64,000 nt of DNA from Ilyobacter_A sp963675185 (GTDB taxonomy: Bacteria; Fusobacteriota; Fusobacteriia; Fusobacteriales; Fusobacteriaceae). Position 1 is the stretch's first letter; each line of letters begins with the position of its first letter. The notes under the pieces are model-generated. The model was not told the origin of the DNA, ran no database searches, and worked only from the letters and a program-made list of their open reading frames with translations. Shown piece after piece: positions 61,152 through 64,000 of the stretch. A program made the translations under genes and the position numbers. The stretch covers positions 248,001-312,000 of the forward strand of contig CAXXOH010000003.1 in assembly GCA_963675185.2 (NCBI GenBank), in the 5' to 3' direction.

Positions 61152-61207
61152 ATCGCCATCCCCTTTAATATTAAAGGGCAATAGTAACCTACTGCCCTAA
61201 AAATATA

Positions 61208-61783
61208 TTATTCTTCCATATAGAGTGCCCTTTCGATCTCCATGTCAAGCTCTTCTTCAGCCTCTTCAGCCCCTGATGTGTAGCCCCTGGCCTGCCTCAT
61301 GGCATCCTTTGTCGCTTGGGCTATGCTTTCGTACTCGGCAACTACCAGCATGAATATCTCGTCTTCTTTTGATATCCAAGTATCCTTTATGTGAGAACCT
61401 ATAAGAACTTCACTTACTATCTGTTTGGATATGCTCTCACTGGATTTCTCTATATCTAAAAACTCATCTTCACCAACCTTACTTACATAGGATTTGAAAA
61501 GTGAATTTACCCTTACCGCTATCTGGGACGCAAGTTCTGTCCTTGCATTTGCCATAGCCTCTTTTCTGGCGAAGTCAAATCCAGCCTCGCTAATTTTTGC
61601 AGAACCAACGCCGGCCAACCCATTGTCATAAGTGGGTCTCACAACCCATGCAGGATAGGTTTTCACGTTTTCGTAACTTACCTCGGAACCTATGGCTTTT
61701 TCCGCTTCCTTTTCCCTTTTTTCCTCTATACTAGAACAAGCTGTCAGTAAGACTAATACAAGAAATAGCAATTTTTTTTTCAT
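61208..61783 (-). CDS. LPP20-family lipoprotein, 191 aa
   Basis: The lipoprotein signal is MKKKLLFLVLVLLTAC, with the lipidated Cys at residue 16. The mature domain has YPAWVVRPTYDNGLAGVGSA and the LPP20 signature FDFARKEAMANARTELASQI. In Helicobacter LPP20 is an outer-membrane-associated lipoprotein. Here it is the first gene of a three-gene exported-protein operon. ATG 61783 follows a GGGGGGATAAG site; an upstream ATG at 61846 is rejected because it breaks the signal peptide. Confidence 0.85.
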   Translation of the reverse strand: MKKKLLFLVLVLLTACSSIEEKREKEAEKAIGSEVSYENVKTYPAWVVRPTYDNGLAGVGSAKISEAGFDFARKEAMANARTELASQIAVRVNSLFKSYVSKVGEDEFLDIEKSSESISKQIVSEVLIGSHIKDTWISKEDEIFMLVVAEYESIAQATKDAMRQARGYTSGAEEAEEELDMEIERALYMEE

Positions 61784-61924
61784 ACTTATCCCCCCATTTC
61801 TATAATTATTATACTTTGTAGTGCACTGAAAAGTCAACAAGTCCAAATTTACCGTCCTTATTTATTGCTTTAGGTATTTATATATGATATAATTTAATGT
61901 AAATTTTATTTTTTGGAGGTACAG

Positions 61925-62623
61925 ATGCTAGGAATTATAGGTGCTATGCATGAAGAAGTTGTAGAGCTAAAGCAGCTTATGGAAAATATAGAAGAAGAAA
62001 AAGTAGTAAACCTTACTTTTTTCAAGGGTAGACTTTGCGGCAAAGATGTGGTGCTTGTAGAGGGCGGAATAGGAAAAGTAAATGCCGCCGTGTGCACAAC
62101 TCTTTTAGTGTCCCACTTCAATGTAGACAAAGTCATCTTTACCGGTGTAGCCGGTGCGGTTAATCCAGACTTGGAAGTAGGTGACATAGTTGTCTCTACA
62201 GAACTTATACAACACGATTTCGATGTAACCTCTTTTGGAATTGAATATGGTATGATTCCTAGAATGAAGGAGTCGTTTTTCAAGGCGGATTCACAGCTAG
62301 TGGGGCTGGCAGAAAATGTGGCACACGACCTTTTTGGGGCTGAAAGAGTGAAGACCGGAAGAATATTAAGTGGTGACCAGTTCATAGCATGCTCGGACAA
62401 GATAAGCTGGCTTAGGTCTACGTTTAACGGAGAGTGCACCGAGATGGAGGGGGCTTCTGTAGCTCATGTTTGCTACCTATTCGATATCCCTTTTGTGGTT
62501 ATAAGGTCTATTTCGGATAAGGCAAACCACGATGCTAAGGTTGACTTCACGGAGTTTGTCAAGCTCGCATCAAAAAATTCAAAAGACATAGTTGTTAAAA
62601 TACTAGAGAAATTAGATGCGTAA
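61925..62623 (+). CDS. mtnN: 5'-methylthioadenosine/S-adenosylhomocysteine nucleosidase
   Basis: MtnN cleaves methylthioadenosine and S-adenosylhomocysteine to adenine and the thioribose, feeding methionine salvage and AI-2 production. The 232-aa protein has GIIGAMHEEV at the N-terminus, GIGKVNAAVCTT near residue 46, the ligand-binding GVAGAVNPDLEVGDIV, EMEGASVAHVC near residue 170 and the catalytic Asp in RSISDKANHDAK near residue 193. ATG 61925 follows TTGGAGG. A terminator overlaps its end. Confidence 0.93.
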   Translation: MLGIIGAMHEEVVELKQLMENIEEEKVVNLTFFKGRLCGKDVVLVEGGIGKVNAAVCTTLLVSHFNVDKVIFTGVAGAVNPDLEVGDIVVSTELIQHDFDVTSFGIEYGMIPRMKESFFKADSQLVGLAENVAHDLFGAERVKTGRILSGDQFIACSDKISWLRSTFNGECTEMEGASVAHVCYLFDIPFVVIRSISDKANHDAKVDFTEFVKLASKNSKDIVVKILEKLDA

Positions 62624-62646
62624 TGGATTTATCCATTGCGCTTTTC
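62617..62646 (+). terminator. Terminator at the end of mtnN
   Basis: GCGTAATGGAT pairs with ATCCATTGCGC (one T-G pair) and TTTTC follows; the stem includes the mtnN stop codon. Confidence 0.75.
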
Positions 62647-62678
62647 TTCATAATATACTTTAACCAAGGGGTGCTTTA

Positions 62679-63920
62679 ATGGAAGTAGAAAAGGTGCTCG
62701 ACGAGCTTTACTCTTATACTGTATTTGGGATCAAGCTAGGCCTGGATAATATAAAGAAAATCTGTTCCCTGATAGGGGATCCACAAAATAACTACAAGGT
62801 AATTCACATCGCCGGTACAAATGGCAAGGGTTCTACAGCATCTATGATAGAATCATCCCTCATAGATGCTGGATACAACGTTGGGAAGTACACTTCGCCA
62901 CATATCTTAAAGTTCAACGAGAGGATATCCCTGAACGGGGTTATGATATCCGACGAAGATATCTGCCGTTATTTTCAGCTGGTGAAAAGCAAGCTAGAAG
63001 AAAACAGCATACAAACCACTTTTTTTGAGGTCACTACCGCCATGATGTTTTTGTACTTTTCAGATAAAAACTGTGATTACGTGGTGCTAGAGACCGGCCT
63101 AGGCGGCAGATACGATGCCACAAACATTGTAGACCCAGTATTGTCCATAATTACAAATGTCTCAATGGACCATATCAACATCCTAGGTGACAACCTGAAG
63201 GATATAGCAAGGGAAAAAGCCGGCATAATAAAAAGCGGCCGCCGGGTATTTTTTGCGGATGACAATCCGGAACTAATTCAGGCGGTAAAAGAGAAAACAG
63301 AGCTTTACACAAACGTCCTGGAGAAGTTTAATCCCAGATCGTACTTTTTAGACAATGAGAACTTTAACACTGTAATAAACTTAGAAGGCGAATCTTACAG
63401 GGTTTCCCTTTACGGGGATTTCCAGGTGAACAACTTTCTTGCTGCTTACGGGGCCTTGAAGCATATCGGTATAGAAAACAAGTTTATCAAATCCGGTGTG
63501 TCTAAGGTAAAATGGCCCGGACGTTTTGAGGTAGCAGCCAGAGACCCAGTACTCATCTTAGACGGGGCACATAATTTTGACTCGGCAAGGGTACTAAAGG
63601 AAAATATACTGCATTCATATAAAAAAGAGGATGTGGCTGTCATATGCTCCATACTAGAGGATAAGGATATCAATACAGTCATGTCGGAGATAATGGGGTT
63701 CTCTGACAGCATCATCTTGACCTCCCTAAAGGGGGTACACAGAGGACTTAGCGGTACGGAGCTGCTCGGCAAGATCTCCCTGGAATTTGACTTTGAGGTG
63801 GTAGAAGATTTGCCGCAAGCCTTTCAAAGGGCGCTTTCTAAAAACAAGAAATTAGTCGTTGTTTGCGGTTCATTTTACCTAGTTTCCAAGTTTAAAGAGG
63901 TGGTAAAATTTGAAAGTTAG
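62679..63920 (+). CDS. folC: Folylpolyglutamate / dihydrofolate synthase
   Basis: FolC adds glutamates to folates and, in bacteria, joins glutamate to dihydropteroate. The 413-aa Mur-ligase-like protein has the P-loop IAGTNGKGSTASMIESS near residue 45, KFNERISLNG, the Mg/ATP block VVLETGLGGRYDATN and the C-terminal LILDGAHNFDSARVLKEN. It follows mtnN after a terminator and is overlapped by a short-start membrane protein gene. Confidence 0.93.
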   Translation: MEVEKVLDELYSYTVFGIKLGLDNIKKICSLIGDPQNNYKVIHIAGTNGKGSTASMIESSLIDAGYNVGKYTSPHILKFNERISLNGVMISDEDICRYFQLVKSKLEENSIQTTFFEVTTAMMFLYFSDKNCDYVVLETGLGGRYDATNIVDPVLSIITNVSMDHINILGDNLKDIAREKAGIIKSGRRVFFADDNPELIQAVKEKTELYTNVLEKFNPRSYFLDNENFNTVINLEGESYRVSLYGDFQVNNFLAAYGALKHIGIENKFIKSGVSKVKWPGRFEVAARDPVLILDGAHNFDSARVLKENILHSYKKEDVAVICSILEDKDINTVMSEIMGFSDSIILTSLKGVHRGLSGTELLGKISLEFDFEVVEDLPQAFQRALSKNKKLVVVCGSFYLVSKFKEVVKFES

Positions 63921-64000
63921 AGGATTTCTTTCCTTTACCATAACCGTTTTTTTAATGGCTGCAGTTGTTTTTTCATTTGTGAGCGTAAAGAAATTATACG
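63910..64000 (+). CDS. Start of a membrane-anchored protein (partial)
   Basis: A TTG start 6 nt after GAGGTGG, overlapping folC by 11 bp, opens a frame of 30 codons reaching the window edge. It encodes a basic start and one hydrophobic helix (FLSFTITVFLMAAVVFSFV). The protein is not identifiable from this fragment. Confidence 0.55.
   Translation, partial: MKVRGFLSFTITVFLMAAVVFSFVSVKKLY

Noticed and set aside
82..63920. Many reading frames of 60-190 codons opposite or within the genes described
   Set aside because: They are shadows of longer genes, with no ribosome sites and low-complexity products, for example Ser/Pro-rich frames opposite iolD and ptsI.

Overview
ORGANISM. The low G+C content, strong AGGAGG ribosome-binding sites, LPP20-like lipoproteins and fermentative CoA/Etf chemistry point to an anaerobic fermenter. 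My best guess is a Fusobacteriota member of the Ilyobacter/Propionigenium type. This is inference from gene content; no 16S rRNA gene or other decisive marker lies in the window.

LAYOUT. (1) 0-2.6 kb: a sugar-phosphate kinase and an MFS transporter, the latter flanked by near-duplicate terminator repeats. (2) 2.7-26.7 kb: a large inositol-catabolism island. It holds a second inositol-type dehydrogenase, an IolE paralogue, IolB, IolC, IolJ, a ribose/inositol-type ABC transporter with two solute-binding lipoproteins, IolG, an IolI-like isomerase, a LacI repressor with its own operator, IolE and IolD. Downstream of iolE these are interleaved with an acyl-CoA dehydrogenase, a 3-hydroxyacid dehydrogenase, a thiolase, a two-subunit CoA-transferase and a TauE-type exporter. 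There is no iolA (malonate-semialdehyde dehydrogenase). (3) 26.7-28.6 kb: transposase fossil, decayed IS3-type element and a MITE-like repeat. (4) 28.6-34.5 kb: aldose epimerase, then an operon for CoA-transferase, acyl-CoA dehydrogenase and EtfBA. (5) 34.7-41.7 kb: tRNA-Leu, PP2C phosphatase and several small or uncharacterised genes. (6) 41.7-43.7 kb: a 2-kb gene-free stretch with hairpins, including a possible minus-strand RNA. (7) 43.7-53.8 kb: PTS region with a LicT-type antiterminator (RAT and terminator visible), a stand-alone EIIB, HPr, Enzyme I, an aminotransferase, a catalytically dead Mu/TnsB-like transposase, EIIA and an EIICB gene split by an IS3-family element. (8) 53.8-64 kb: MATE pump, TPP-riboswitch-controlled thiamine-precursor transporter operon, GNAT acetyltransferase, three exported LPP20/PEGA-like proteins, mtnN, folC and the start of another membrane protein.

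HOW IT WORKS TOGETHER. Inositol would enter by the ABC transporter and be oxidised (IolG), dehydrated (IolE), ring-opened (IolD), isomerised (IolB), phosphorylated (IolC) and cleaved (IolJ) to DHAP and malonate semialdehyde. With no IolA, the adjacent dehydrogenase, CoA-transferase, acyl-CoA dehydrogenase and EtfAB genes suggest a reductive fate through a 3-hydroxypropionate/acrylyl-CoA-like route to propionyl-CoA, or another CoA-linked route using the thiolase. The PTS region shows an IIC-IIB gene cut exactly between domains by an IS, while a separate EIIB gene sits beside the antiterminator.
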